From the NCBI GenBank assembly GCA_964471915.1, contig CAYYID010000005.1, positions 1-64,000 of the forward strand: a stretch of DNA of 64,000 nucleotides. The letters run 5' to 3'. This document shows positions 40,754-49,317 of this stretch, in pieces (position 1 is the first letter of the stretch; each line of letters opens with the position of its first letter). The notes beneath the pieces were generated by a model. The model had not been told where the DNA came from and searched no databases. It saw only the letters and a program-made list of their open reading frames with translations. The translations under genes were made by a program, and so were the position numbers. Source of the stretch: JAIEPW01 sp964471915. GTDB lineage: Bacteria; Acidobacteriota; Terriglobia; Bryobacterales; Bryobacteraceae.

Positions 40754-42744
40754 CAGTCCGACATCAGGAAGATCAGCGGGCGGACGTCGTCTTCCGGAGT
40801 CCATTCCCAATAGCGGAGCAGGATGGCGTACACCATCAAGCCGGTCTCGCCTTCGCCGAGGAACAGAAAACGGGCCGCCTGCTGGATCAGGTTCTCGCGG
40901 GTGAGCCCGAGGAACAGGGAGACCGGGTCCAGCAGCTCACTCACGTAGGCGATGGTGTTGGCGATGGCGATGGCGCCGAACACCTCGATGACGAAGTCGC
41001 CGTCTTCGCGGCGGATCTCGAGGTCGATGGGCGAGAGAAACTCGCTGCGGTTGTCGATCAGGTTGACGTGGAGGAACGCGACCGGTCCGTCGATCTTGTA
41101 GTACTTCCGGATCTCGGCGCGTTTCTTGGTGCGCGCCTCGAGGCTATTGGTCTTCAGCGGCACCAGGTGGACCCTCTTGCCCACCACTTCGGAGGCGAGG
41201 TTGCGGGACGCCTCGTCGACGAAGTAGCCGCCGGGGATCCGCAGTTCGGTGGCGCGGAGCGAACGGCTCACCGCGCTCACCGCCAGCACCAACAGGATGA
41301 AACAGGCGCCGATGATCAGGCCGTCGGGCCGCTCGATGGAGTTGTCGACCAGGGTGTAGGCGAACAGGACGGCCGCCAGGGCGCAATAGAGGCTCATGCC
41401 CCGCTTGCCCTCGCGCTTCAGCGCCAGAGACGCCGCGACGGCGGCGGACAGGATCAGGACCAGCACGCCGGTGGCGTAGGCGCCGGATTGCGCCTCGACA
41501 TTAGCGCGGAACACCAGGGTGACGATGATGCAGATCGCAAACAGGACCAGCACCAGCGGACGCCGAAACGTGGTCCACATCGGCGCCATGCCAAAGCGTG
41601 GCAGGTAGCGGGGAATCAGGTGCAGGAGCCCAGCCATGGCGGAAGCGCCCGCGAACCAGAGAATCAGGATGGTGGAAACGTCGTAGACCGTTCCGAAAGC
41701 GTCGCCGAAGAACTGGTGCGCCAGGAACGCGATGGCGCGTCCGCTGGCCTTGCCCTCGAGCTGGTAATCCTTGGGCGCGATGAGCAGCGTAGTAGCGAAG
41801 CTGGATGCGATCAACAGCACGCTCATGATCAGCGCCGCCGTGAGCAGCAGCCGGTGAGTGTTGCGAATGCGCCCGACCGGCACGGTGACGCCGCCACGCC
41901 GGCGGCGCTCGTCTTTCTCCCCGCCGTCCACCAGCGGCATCACGGAGACGCCGGTTTCGAAGCCGCTGAGTCCGAGGGCCAGCTTCGGGAAGCCGATCGC
42001 CGCCAGCAGCGCCACGGCGGTCCAGTCGCCTTTCGCCTCCAGGGCCAGGCGCCAGTTGGGGATGACCTCCGGGTGGTGGGCAATCTCCACCAGGGCGCGC
42101 CCCAGCACGACAACGTTCAGCAGGATGTACGGGATGGCGACGAAGGTCGCGAAGCCGATCGCTTCTTCGAATCCGGCGAGGAACACGCCGGTGAGCAGCG
42201 CCAGCAACCCGAGTGTCAGGAGAATTTGCGCATCGCCCAGGTAGGGATGCAGATACGGGTTCTCGATCGCGTGCTTGGCGGCGTCGGCCGCCGAAAGGGT
42301 CATCGTGATTACAAAGTCGGTGGCCGCGAATCCCAGCAGGATCAGCAGTAGCAGCTTGCCTTTCCACCCGTGGAGCAGGGTCTCCAGCATCGCGAGCGAG
42401 CCCTGGCCCGCGAACGACCGCCGCGCCACTTGCTGGTACACCGGCACGGCGCCGAGCAGCGTCACCAGCACCAGCAATCCGGTCGCCAGCGGCGCAATGG
42501 CGCCCACGGCGAGCAGCGCGATGCCCGGCTGGTACCCCAGCGTGGAGAAGTAATCGACGCCGGTGAGCCAGATGACCTTCCACCACGGATAGGTGCCGTG
42601 GTGGGACTCATGCTCCTCGGCCGATTCGCCGCCCATCATCCAGCGGGCCATGCCGGACTTGGGCTCGAACTTGGGCAGAGGCAGGGTGGTCCGAATGGGA
42701 ATCCGGGCCGAAACGCGCGACACGGGAACCGCTTCAGTGGCCAT
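40753..42744 (-). CDS. APC-superfamily amino-acid-type permease with C-terminal cytoplasmic domain
   Basis: A 663-residue protein. About twelve membrane spans fill residues 55-480 (for example WLTGVDYFSTLGYQPGIALL, and GFPKLALGLSGFETGVSVMP, the unwound helix of APC carriers). The last 180 residues are soluble and may regulate transport. Substrate cannot be told from sequence. The ATG at 42744 has TACCCT eight bases upstream and no good Shine-Dalgarno sequence. It is divergent from acpS and overlaps the copper-protein gene downstream. Confidence 0.82.
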   Translation of the reverse strand: MATEAVPVSRVSARIPIRTTLPLPKFEPKSGMARWMMGGESAEEHESHHGTYPWWKVIWLTGVDYFSTLGYQPGIALLAVGAIAPLATGLLVLVTLLGAVPVYQQVARRSFAGQGSLAMLETLLHGWKGKLLLLILLGFAATDFVITMTLSAADAAKHAIENPYLHPYLGDAQILLTLGLLALLTGVFLAGFEEAIGFATFVAIPYILLNVVVLGRALVEIAHHPEVIPNWRLALEAKGDWTAVALLAAIGFPKLALGLSGFETGVSVMPLVDGGEKDERRRRGGVTVPVGRIRNTHRLLLTAALIMSVLLIASSFATTLLIAPKDYQLEGKASGRAIAFLAHQFFGDAFGTVYDVSTILILWFAGASAMAGLLHLIPRYLPRFGMAPMWTTFRRPLVLVLFAICIIVTLVFRANVEAQSGAYATGVLVLILSAAVAASLALKREGKRGMSLYCALAAVLFAYTLVDNSIERPDGLIIGACFILLVLAVSAVSRSLRATELRIPGGYFVDEASRNLASEVVGKRVHLVPLKTNSLEARTKKRAEIRKYYKIDGPVAFLHVNLIDNRSEFLSPIDLEIRREDGDFVIEVFGAIAIANTIAYVSELLDPVSLFLGLTRENLIQQAARFLFLGEGETGLMVYAILLRYWEWTPEDDVRPLIFLMSD

Positions 42745-42752
42745 CGCGACCC

Positions 42753-42758
42753 AGGGTA
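42753..42758 (-). promoter_or_regulatory. -10-like TACCCT for the permease gene
   Basis: TACCCT is eight bases before the ATG at 42744 on the minus strand. A divergent, weaker CACACT (42767-42772) is seven bases before acpS GTG 42780, so the two promoters may be back to back. Confidence 0.4.
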
Positions 42759-42779
42759 ACAGATGGCACACTGAAGGCT

Positions 42780-43166
42780 GTGATCCTCGGCACTGGAATT
42801 GACCTGGCGGAGGTGGACCGCATCGAATCCGCCATGACGCGCTACGGACAACGCTTCGTGCAGCGGGTTTTCCTGCCGGCTGAGATCGCCTACGCGGAAA
42901 GCAAGGCGAACAAGTTCGAACGCTACGCGGCTCGCTTCGCGGCCAAGGAAGCCGGGATGAAGGCGATCGGGACCGGCTGGCGCCGCGGCGTCGGCTGGCA
43001 CGACTTCGAGGTGGTCCGCGAGCGCAGCGGACGCCCCACGCTGACCTTCCACGGCAAAGCCGCCGAGATCGCCCGAGCGCTGGGCGTGCGGCGCGTCGCG
43101 CTGTCCCTCACGCATACGCACGTTTATGGCATGGCCTTCGTGATCCTGGAAGGAGATCCCCTGTGA
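42780..43166 (+). CDS. acpS: holo-[acyl-carrier-protein] synthase
   Basis: A 128-residue phosphopantetheinyl transferase that activates acyl carrier protein with CoA. GTGIDLAEVDRI and RYAARFAAKEAGMKAIGTG are the two metal/CoA-binding signatures, and SLTHTHVYGMAFVI closes the fold; length is normal. It begins with GTG 42780 and its stop overlaps the next start (GTGA), so it is co-translated with the VOC protein. Confidence 0.95.
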   Translation: MILGTGIDLAEVDRIESAMTRYGQRFVQRVFLPAEIAYAESKANKFERYAARFAAKEAGMKAIGTGWRRGVGWHDFEVVRERSGRPTLTFHGKAAEIARALGVRRVALSLTHTHVYGMAFVILEGDPL

Positions 43167-43612
43167 CCCCTACCGCCCGCTTGTACGAGGCCCACCTGAC
43201 GGTGCGGGACCTGGCCCGCGCGATCGCCTTCTATCGCGACAAGCTGGGGCTGACGCTGGCGCGCGAGTTCCCGGAGCGGGGCGTCGCTTTCTTTTGGATC
43301 GGCCCGCCGGGCCACAGCATGCTCGGCCTCTGGCAGCAGGACGTGAGCGCGCCGTTCCCTTCAAACCACACCGCTTTCGCGGCGTCGCTCGCGGACGTGC
43401 TCGCCGCGCCCACTCGACTCCGATCGGCAGGTATCGAGCCGCTCGACTTCGAGGGCAAGCCGTTCGCGGAGCCGGTGGTGCTCGCGTGGATGCCGGCCGC
43501 GGCGGTCTACTTCCGCGACTCCGAGGACAACCTGCTCGAGTACATCGCCCTGCTTGACGAACCGCCGCGTCCGGAACTCGGCGTGGTGTCCTGGTCGGCC
43601 TGGAAGTCCTGA
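43163..43612 (+). CDS. VOC-family (glyoxalase/dioxygenase fold) protein
   Basis: A 149-residue protein with the paired beta-alpha-beta-beta-beta fold. EAHLTVRDLARAIAFYRDKLGL starts the first module and YFRDSEDNLLEYIAL ends the second; H and E there are the usual metal ligands. The reaction is unknown. GTG 43163 overlaps the acpS stop. Confidence 0.85.
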   Translation: MTPTARLYEAHLTVRDLARAIAFYRDKLGLTLAREFPERGVAFFWIGPPGHSMLGLWQQDVSAPFPSNHTAFAASLADVLAAPTRLRSAGIEPLDFEGKPFAEPVVLAWMPAAAVYFRDSEDNLLEYIALLDEPPRPELGVVSWSAWKS

Positions 43613-43662
43613 AGGGCGGAGATCAAGGGATCTTTTCCCGCCGCGGCGTCGTATCCAACTCC

Positions 43663-46122
43663 ATGCAAACGCTGGGACGGGACCTGCTGTACGCCTTTCG
43701 GACACTGCGCAAGACGCCGGGCTATGTCGCGGTGGCGGTTCTGACGCTCGCCATCGGGGTGGGCGCCAACACGACCGTCTTTGCGCTGGTGAACATGCTG
43801 CTGTTCCGGCCGCCGGCGGTCGAGAAGCCGTCGGAACTGGTGCAAGTGTATGAAACGTCGCAGGGTGAGAGCCTCGGGGACTTCTCGAAGTTCTCGCCCT
43901 TCTGCTATCCCGACTACCGCGACGTGCGGGACCGCAACCAGGTCTTCTCGTCGGTGGCGCTGTTCAATGCGCTGGAGGTCCGGATGGGGGCGGATGGCCC
44001 CGGCGAGCAGTTGCTGGGGCAGTACGCCACCGGAAACTACTTCGCGACTCTCGGGGTCCAACCGCGCCTGGGCCGCCTGTTGACCCCGGAGGACGACCGC
44101 TTCGGCGCGACGCCCGTAACTGTGCTGAGCGAACGGCTGTGGCGGAGCAAGTTCCAAAGTGACCCGGCGATCGCCGGCAAGGTGGTCACGCTCAACCGGA
44201 CGAAGTACACCGTCGCCGGCGTCGCTCCGGAGAAGTTCCAGGGAACGATGGTCGGCCTGGTGCCGGACGTCTGGGTGCCGATCCATTCGGTGGCCGAGAC
44301 GGGCAACAGCCGCTGGCTGGTGGAGAGCCGCGAGGGGCGGTCGATGTGGGTGATCGGGCGCTTGAAGCCGGGAGTGACGCGGGAGCAGGCGTTCGCGAAC
44401 TTGCAGGCGATTGCCGCGCAGTGGCGCGCCGAGCACCCGGAGACGAACAAGGGCCGCGACGTGAATATCGCTGAAGTGAGCATGTTGCCGGGCGGCGTGC
44501 GGGCGAACGTGCAGGCCTTTGCGGCGGTGCTGCTGGTGCTGGTAAGCCTGCTGCTGCTCATTGCCTGCGCGAACATGGCGAACCTGGCGCTGGCGCGCGC
44601 GGACGCGCGGCGGCGGGAGGTCGGCGTCCGCCTGGCGCTAGGAGCGGGGCGTTGGAACATCCTGCGGCAACTCCTGGTGGAGAGCCTGCTGGTGGCGCTG
44701 GCCGGGGGCGGCGCGGGGCTCGCGGCCGCCGCGTGGCTCGGCGGCTTCCTGAGCGGACGCCTGGAGTTCGCACCGATCCCGATCTACGTCGACCTCTCGG
44801 CCGACTACCGGGTGGCCGCGTTCGCGTTCGGCGCGGCGGTGCTGGCGAGCCTGATCTTCGGGTTGGGGCCGGCCTGGCGGGCGTCGCGGCTGGACCTGGT
44901 GCCGGCCCTCAAGGAAGGCACCGCCGGAGCGGGGCTTTCGCGGTCCCGGACACGGCGGTTCCTGGTGACGGCGCAGGTCGCCGTCTCGACCGTGCTGCTG
45001 GTGTGCGCCGGACTGTGCCTGCGCAGCCTGGCCCAAACCAACGCCATCGATCCCGGCTTCGACCCGGCGCGCGGCCTGACCGCCGGAATCAGCATGCCCG
45101 AACGGGAGTTCCCCGCCGCGGACCGCGAGAACTTCTTCCGTGTGGGGCTGGAGCGCATCCGCGCGTTGCCGGGCGTGGAAGCCGCCGGGCTCACCGAGGT
45201 GCTGCCCCTGCAATTCGAGATCCGCACGTCGGAGGTTGCAATCGAGGGACAACCCGAGGTCGACGACGATCATCTGCCCGAGATCGACACCAGCGCCATC
45301 GGCCCCGGGTACTTCGCCGCGCTGGGCGTGCCAGTGCTGGCGGGCCGCGAGTTTACCGATCAGGACAACGCTAAGGCGCCACGGGTTGCAATCGTCAACC
45401 AGAGCTTCGCGAGGAAGTACTTCGGTAATCAGAGCCCGCTCGGCAAGCGCCTGTGGGGGCTTTCCAAGCGGAAGCGTTACGAAATGCAGATCGTAGGCGT
45501 CGTGAAGGACGGCAAGTACCGGACGCTCGGCGAGGATCCGCGCCCTTACTATTGGGAAGCGGGCCAGCAGTCGCGGGGCGGCTTCGAACGGGTGACGCTG
45601 GTGGTGCGGACCACGGGCGATCCGGGAGCGCTCGGCGCGGTGTTGCGGCGCGAACTCGAGGCGGTGAACCGCAATGTGCCAGTGGATATCCGGACGCTGG
45701 CCGAACGGATGCAGACGGCACTGCTGCCCGCAAAGGCGCTGGCGGCGGTGCTGGGCACCTTCGGGGCGCTGGGCCTGGTGCTGGCCGCGATCGGGATCTA
45801 CGGCGTGATCACGTATCTGACGGGACGGCGGACGCACGAGATCGGGGTCCGGATCGCGCTGGGCGCGAAGCCGGCCGACATTCTGCGGCTGGTGCTCGGC
45901 CAGGGCGCGTGGCTCGCCGGGCTGGGGCTGGGCGTCGGCGTGATCGGCGCGGCGCTGGCGGCGCGCCTGATCAGTTCGATGCTGTACGGCGTCTCGCCCA
46001 CAGATCCGCTGACGTTCGCGGCCGTGGCGGGAGTGCTGGCGGCGGTGGCGCTGACCGCGAACTGGATCCCGGCGCGGCGCGCATCCAGGGTAGATCCGAT
46101 CCGCGCGCTGCGTCAGGATTAG
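43663..46122 (+). CDS. MacB-like ABC permease of the acidobacterial duplicated orphan type (ADOP)
   Basis: An 819-residue membrane protein with the FtsX/MacB permease core twice. The N-terminal span KTPGYVAVAVLTLAIGVGAN, a periplasmic MacB domain and three spans (first copy to about 430) are repeated by a second periplasmic part (about 450-690) and three final spans ending in VALTANWIPARRASRVDPIRALR. There is no ATPase gene beside it, as usual for the ADOP family (TIGR03434). Function is unknown; export or lipid-associated transport is assumed for MacB-like proteins. The PadR-type regulator often found next to ADOP genes is absent. Confidence 0.9.
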   Translation: MQTLGRDLLYAFRTLRKTPGYVAVAVLTLAIGVGANTTVFALVNMLLFRPPAVEKPSELVQVYETSQGESLGDFSKFSPFCYPDYRDVRDRNQVFSSVALFNALEVRMGADGPGEQLLGQYATGNYFATLGVQPRLGRLLTPEDDRFGATPVTVLSERLWRSKFQSDPAIAGKVVTLNRTKYTVAGVAPEKFQGTMVGLVPDVWVPIHSVAETGNSRWLVESREGRSMWVIGRLKPGVTREQAFANLQAIAAQWRAEHPETNKGRDVNIAEVSMLPGGVRANVQAFAAVLLVLVSLLLLIACANMANLALARADARRREVGVRLALGAGRWNILRQLLVESLLVALAGGGAGLAAAAWLGGFLSGRLEFAPIPIYVDLSADYRVAAFAFGAAVLASLIFGLGPAWRASRLDLVPALKEGTAGAGLSRSRTRRFLVTAQVAVSTVLLVCAGLCLRSLAQTNAIDPGFDPARGLTAGISMPEREFPAADRENFFRVGLERIRALPGVEAAGLTEVLPLQFEIRTSEVAIEGQPEVDDDHLPEIDTSAIGPGYFAALGVPVLAGREFTDQDNAKAPRVAIVNQSFARKYFGNQSPLGKRLWGLSKRKRYEMQIVGVVKDGKYRTLGEDPRPYYWEAGQQSRGGFERVTLVVRTTGDPGALGAVLRRELEAVNRNVPVDIRTLAERMQTALLPAKALAAVLGTFGALGLVLAAIGIYGVITYLTGRRTHEIGVRIALGAKPADILRLVLGQGAWLAGLGLGVGVIGAALAARLISSMLYGVSPTDPLTFAAVAGVLAAVALTANWIPARRASRVDPIRALRQD

Positions 46123-46128
46123 CCGGAC

Positions 46129-46641
46129 TCAGGCGGCCACGGGGTTGCGCACGAAGGTCCAGGTGAGGGTTGCGGCGTCGAGGTGCAGGTCCCAATATTC
46201 GCCCGTGTCATCGGAAATGTGGGGCAAATACTCCGCGATCGCGGAAACGGTGGAGCGCAGTTCGGGATCCAGGGCCGCCGCGAGCAGCCGAAACAAGAGG
46301 TCCGTGGCCGGGGCAATCGGATCCTCGCCGCACTCCCATCGCGAGATTTCGTCGCGGTCCGTGTGCAGATACGAACCGAGTTGCTCGGCGGTGAGCCCCA
46401 GGTGATGGCGCAAGAACCGCAGTTGTTGCCCCGACAGCCGGCCGGGGCTGCTGGCGAGGGCTTGGGCGATGGCCCCGTGAATCCTGGCGAGCCGGGGGAG
46501 TACGACCTCCTGCTGGCCGCAGCCCGGGCAGTCGAGGAACGTCACGCCCTCGAGGACCACGTTGTCCAGACCGCTTTCCAGGAAGGGGTAATCCCCCGTG
46601 CCTGAGTCCTGGATGGCGCCGCAGATTGGGCAATGACTCAT
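46129..46641 (-). CDS. MqsA/YgiT-type zinc-finger and HTH protein (orphan antitoxin-like)
   Basis: A 170-residue protein. The N-terminal zinc ribbon has CPIC (4-7) and CPGC (38-41) pairs. An HTH of the Xre type follows (RHHLGLTAEQLGSYLHTDRD, ISRWECGE). This is the layout of MqsA antitoxins that bind their toxin's operator, but no MqsR-like toxin lies next to it. The C-terminal extension (about 110-170) is not typical. Shine-Dalgarno AAGGAA is before the ATG. It is divergent from the RHH/PIN pair. Confidence 0.8.
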   Translation of the reverse strand: MSHCPICGAIQDSGTGDYPFLESGLDNVVLEGVTFLDCPGCGQQEVVLPRLARIHGAIAQALASSPGRLSGQQLRFLRHHLGLTAEQLGSYLHTDRDEISRWECGEDPIAPATDLLFRLLAAALDPELRSTVSAIAEYLPHISDDTGEYWDLHLDAATLTWTFVRNPVAA

Positions 46642-46771
46642 GGGTTCCTTCGCCTCAGGGCCAGTTCTCGATGGAAGTGGACGGATTATGCGACGAGGCC
46701 ATGCATCCTCGTCGATATTCTACCAACGCGTTTGCTCCTGGGACCAACTCCAGAGTGATGTTCCGGCATGG
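46642..46771. other. divergent promoter region between two antitoxin-like genes
   Basis: About 140 bases separate the divergent zinc-finger protein and RHH protein. No gene is seen. GGTATGG occurs twice around the RHH start (46770-46776 and 46782-46788), twelve bases apart, and could be an operator repeat. Confidence 0.35.
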
Positions 46772-46777
46772 TATGGT
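46772..46777 (+). promoter_or_regulatory. -10-like TATGGT for the RHH antitoxin gene
   Basis: TATGGT is exactly seven bases before the ATG at 46785 and there is no Shine-Dalgarno sequence, so a leaderless mRNA is inferred. Confidence 0.4.
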
Positions 46778-46784
46778 CTTCGGT

Positions 46785-47051
46785 ATGGCGACCGTGAAGC
46801 TCACCGTTACCCTGCCCGACGAGCAGATCCGGGAGATCCGCGCTCTCGTGGACGCCGGTGAGGCGGCTAACATATCCGCCTTCGTCAAGCATGCCGTGCA
46901 GGTCGCCCTGTCGGACGCGGCCGGTTGGCGCGAAATGCTCAACGGGGCGCTGCGCGAAACCGGGGGGCCCCTCACCAAGAAGGAACGCGCCTGGGCGGAC
47001 GCGATTCTGTCGCCCCGGCCGCGGGTTCCGCGGAAGCGGAAGGCCGCATGA
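46785..47051 (+). CDS. ribbon-helix-helix-like antitoxin
   Basis: An 88-residue protein. The start is a beta strand plus helices typical of RHH repressors (KLTVTLPDEQIREIRALVDAG, then ISAFVKHAVQVALSD). The C-terminal basic tail PRPRVPRKRKAA may contact DNA or the toxin. The start codon is supported by TATGGT seven bases upstream; an in-frame ATG at 46773 is the alternative. It overlaps the PIN gene as ATGA, the usual antitoxin-toxin order. Confidence 0.78.
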   Translation: MATVKLTVTLPDEQIREIRALVDAGEAANISAFVKHAVQVALSDAAGWREMLNGALRETGGPLTKKERAWADAILSPRPRVPRKRKAA

Positions 47052-47425
47052 GCGGGATCACCTTCGATGCCGGCGGGTTGATCGCCTTGGACCGGAACGA
47101 TCGCCGCGTGCTGGCGCTGCTGGCGCGCGCGCGGGAACTCGGCCTGCGGATCACGATCCCGGCTACCGCGCTGGCGCAGGCGATGCGAAACCCGGCGCGG
47201 CAGGCACGCCTCGCCCGGCTGATGCGGCAGCCCGGAACGGACCTGGTGGCACTGGATGGACCGGACGCGACGGCGGTGGGCCTGGTGCTGGCGCGCACGG
47301 GTACGGGCGATATCGTGGACGCACACGTTGCCGTCTGCGCCGTGAGGTCCGGACAAGCGGTGGTGACCAGCGACCCCACGGATCTCCGGCGCATCGCGCC
47401 GGGGCTGGCGCTGGTGGTCGTCTGA
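47048..47425 (+). CDS. PIN-domain toxin (VapC-like)
   Basis: A 125-residue PIN-domain nuclease. Acidic residues at the expected places are seen: FDAGGLIALDRND at the start, GDIVDAHVAV in the middle and VVTSDPTDLRRIAP near the end. Such toxins cut specific RNAs when their antitoxin is lost. The target is unknown. The start overlaps the antitoxin stop by four bases. Confidence 0.8.
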   Translation: MSGITFDAGGLIALDRNDRRVLALLARARELGLRITIPATALAQAMRNPARQARLARLMRQPGTDLVALDGPDATAVGLVLARTGTGDIVDAHVAVCAVRSGQAVVTSDPTDLRRIAPGLALVVV

Positions 47426-47432
47426 AGGACTA

Positions 47433-48500
47433 CTAGAGCACTTCGTCGCGCTTCAAGCGCTCGAGGAGCTTCACCACGTCGCCGACCTTCTGCGCCTGCT
47501 TGCGATCCACCACCAGCAGCGCGTCCGGGGTGTCGACCACCACCAGATCCCGGACGCCGGCGAGCGCCACCAGTTTGCGGCCGCCGTCCACGTAGTTGCC
47601 CGAACTTTCGAGGAACACCGTCTCGCCGCGCCCGGCGTTGCCCGCGCTATCTTTCGCGGCCAGTTCGTAGACGGCGTTCCAGGAGCCGACATCGTTCCAG
47701 CCAATGTCGCCGGCGGCGAATCCGATTACCCCGGGAGCCTTTTCCATCACGGCGTAGTCGATGGAGATGTTTTCACAATGCGGGTACACCTCGGCGAGGC
47801 GGGCGCGAAAGTCCCGCGCGCCGAAGGGCGGCAGGCCCGCCAGCAGCGTGGCGGTGCGCGGCAGATGGCGCCGCAAGGCATCGAGGAGGGTCGCCGCGGG
47901 CCAGAAGAACACGCCGGCGTTCCAGGCGAAGCGCCCAGCGCGCAACATCTTCTTCGCCGTGGCGAGATCGGGTTTCTCGCGGAAACTCTTCACGGGCATC
48001 GCGCCGGACCCCCGGGCGCCGAACTCGATATAGCCGTAACCGGTCTCCGGCCAGCGCGGCTCGATGCCCAGCACCACCATGGATCCCGCGGCGGCGGCGC
48101 CCAGCGCCTGCCGGATCAGCTTCCGGTAGGCGGCGTCCCGGGAGATGACGTGATCGGACGGGAAGACGCCCATCACCGCCCGGGGATCGACGCTCGCGAT
48201 CATGTGCGCCGCCAGTCCAATCGCCGGAGCGGTGTTGCGCTGTGCCGGTTCCGCAACGATCTGCCGGGCGGGGATGCCGGGCAACTGCCGGCGGATTTCG
48301 TCCACCAGGTGATCGTTGGTCAGCACCCACAGGCGCTCGGGCGGAATAACCGGAGCGAGGCGGTCGACCGTCTGCTGGATGAGGGAGCGCTCGCCGAAGA
48401 AGTTCAGGACCTGCTTGGCCCGCGCGCGGCGGGAGCGCGGCCAGAAGCGCGTGCCCCGGCCGCCGGCCAGAATCAGGCCGTGGTAATTGGCTTTGGACAT
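47433..48500 (-). CDS. manC: mannose-1-phosphate guanylyltransferase
   Basis: A 355-residue nucleotidyltransferase that makes GDP-mannose for polysaccharides and glycans. The GTP/metal motif is LILAGGRGTRFWPRSR, followed by KQVLNFFG, AEPAQRNTAPAIGLAA, GVFPSDHVI, FREKPD, GRFAWNAGVFFW and IGWNDVGSWNAVY, all typical of ManC-type enzymes. It lacks the C-terminal isomerase domain of the bifunctional type, which fits its length. It follows lepB by four bases, so the two are co-transcribed. Confidence 0.93.
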   Translation of the reverse strand: MSKANYHGLILAGGRGTRFWPRSRRARAKQVLNFFGERSLIQQTVDRLAPVIPPERLWVLTNDHLVDEIRRQLPGIPARQIVAEPAQRNTAPAIGLAAHMIASVDPRAVMGVFPSDHVISRDAAYRKLIRQALGAAAAGSMVVLGIEPRWPETGYGYIEFGARGSGAMPVKSFREKPDLATAKKMLRAGRFAWNAGVFFWPAATLLDALRRHLPRTATLLAGLPPFGARDFRARLAEVYPHCENISIDYAVMEKAPGVIGFAAGDIGWNDVGSWNAVYELAAKDSAGNAGRGETVFLESSGNYVDGGRKLVALAGVRDLVVVDTPDALLVVDRKQAQKVGDVVKLLERLKRDEVL

Positions 48501-48504
48501 GACG

Positions 48505-49311
48505 TTACGGAATCGCGTGGCCGTGGATCAGCATGAAGGTGCGGCGCCAGCGCGTCTTGGTGAAGAAGTTCTGGGCCAGATCCAGCATGTGATCGATGCC
48601 GATGGAGTTCGACGCCAGCCGTTCGGTCGGCGCGTCGTACGACCAGTAAATGATCAGCGGCTTGCCGACGATGTTCTCGCGCGGCACGAAGCCCCAGTAG
48701 CGCGAGTCCAGCGACGAGTCGCGGTTGTCGCCCATCGCGAAGAAACTGTTGGCGGGAACCACGACCTCGCCGCCCTGGACGTTACGCGAGAGCATTTCCT
48801 GGGCCGGTTCGAAGAGGCGGACGTTGGGCTCCCCCGGGAAATTGTCGCGGTAGGAGTCCATGTAGTCGGTCTTGTGGTACTTGTACGGCTCGTTCAGCTT
48901 GACGCCGTTGAGGAAGACCTCTTTGTTGACCACGCGGATCCGGTCCCCGGGGACGCCGATGACGCGCTTGACGAAGGTCTGCTTGATGTCGATGGGGTAG
49001 CGGAAGACGATAATGTCGCCGCGCTTCACGTCGGAGTACGGCAGCAGGTACTTGGAGACAGGCCCGGGTGGCGCGTAGGCCAGTTTGTCCACCAGCAGGT
49101 GATCGCCGATCAGCAGGGTGTCCTCCATGGATCCGGTGGGGATCACGAAGGCCTGCACCAGCGTGGTGGTGCCGAAGAGCAGCAGCAGAATGGTGATGGT
49201 CCATTCGGCGATGGTGCCGCGGTGCAATTCCGGGCGGATCGCCGGGACCGGAGCCGCCTCAGCGGCCGGCATGGCTGCGCCAGCCTGCAGGTTTACGTTG
49301 GTATCTGCCAA
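48505..49311 (-). CDS. lepB: signal peptidase I
   Basis: A 268-residue membrane protease that removes signal peptides. A short Pro/Ala-rich N-terminus precedes one span (about 34-56). The catalytic serine is S61 in IPTGSMEDTLLIGD, the catalytic lysine is K115 in KRVIGVPGD, and the conserved MGDNRDSSLDSRYWGFV box follows. The start appears to be TTG 49311 with AGGA upstream and TACAAT eight bases before it, overlapping the stop of the upstream gene. Confidence 0.93.
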   Translation of the reverse strand: MADTNVNLQAGAAMPAAEAAPVPAIRPELHRGTIAEWTITILLLLFGTTTLVQAFVIPTGSMEDTLLIGDHLLVDKLAYAPPGPVSKYLLPYSDVKRGDIIVFRYPIDIKQTFVKRVIGVPGDRIRVVNKEVFLNGVKLNEPYKYHKTDYMDSYRDNFPGEPNVRLFEPAQEMLSRNVQGGEVVVPANSFFAMGDNRDSSLDSRYWGFVPRENIVGKPLIIYWSYDAPTERLASNSIGIDHMLDLAQNFFTKTRWRRTFMLIHGHAIP

Positions 49312-49317
49312 ACAGTC

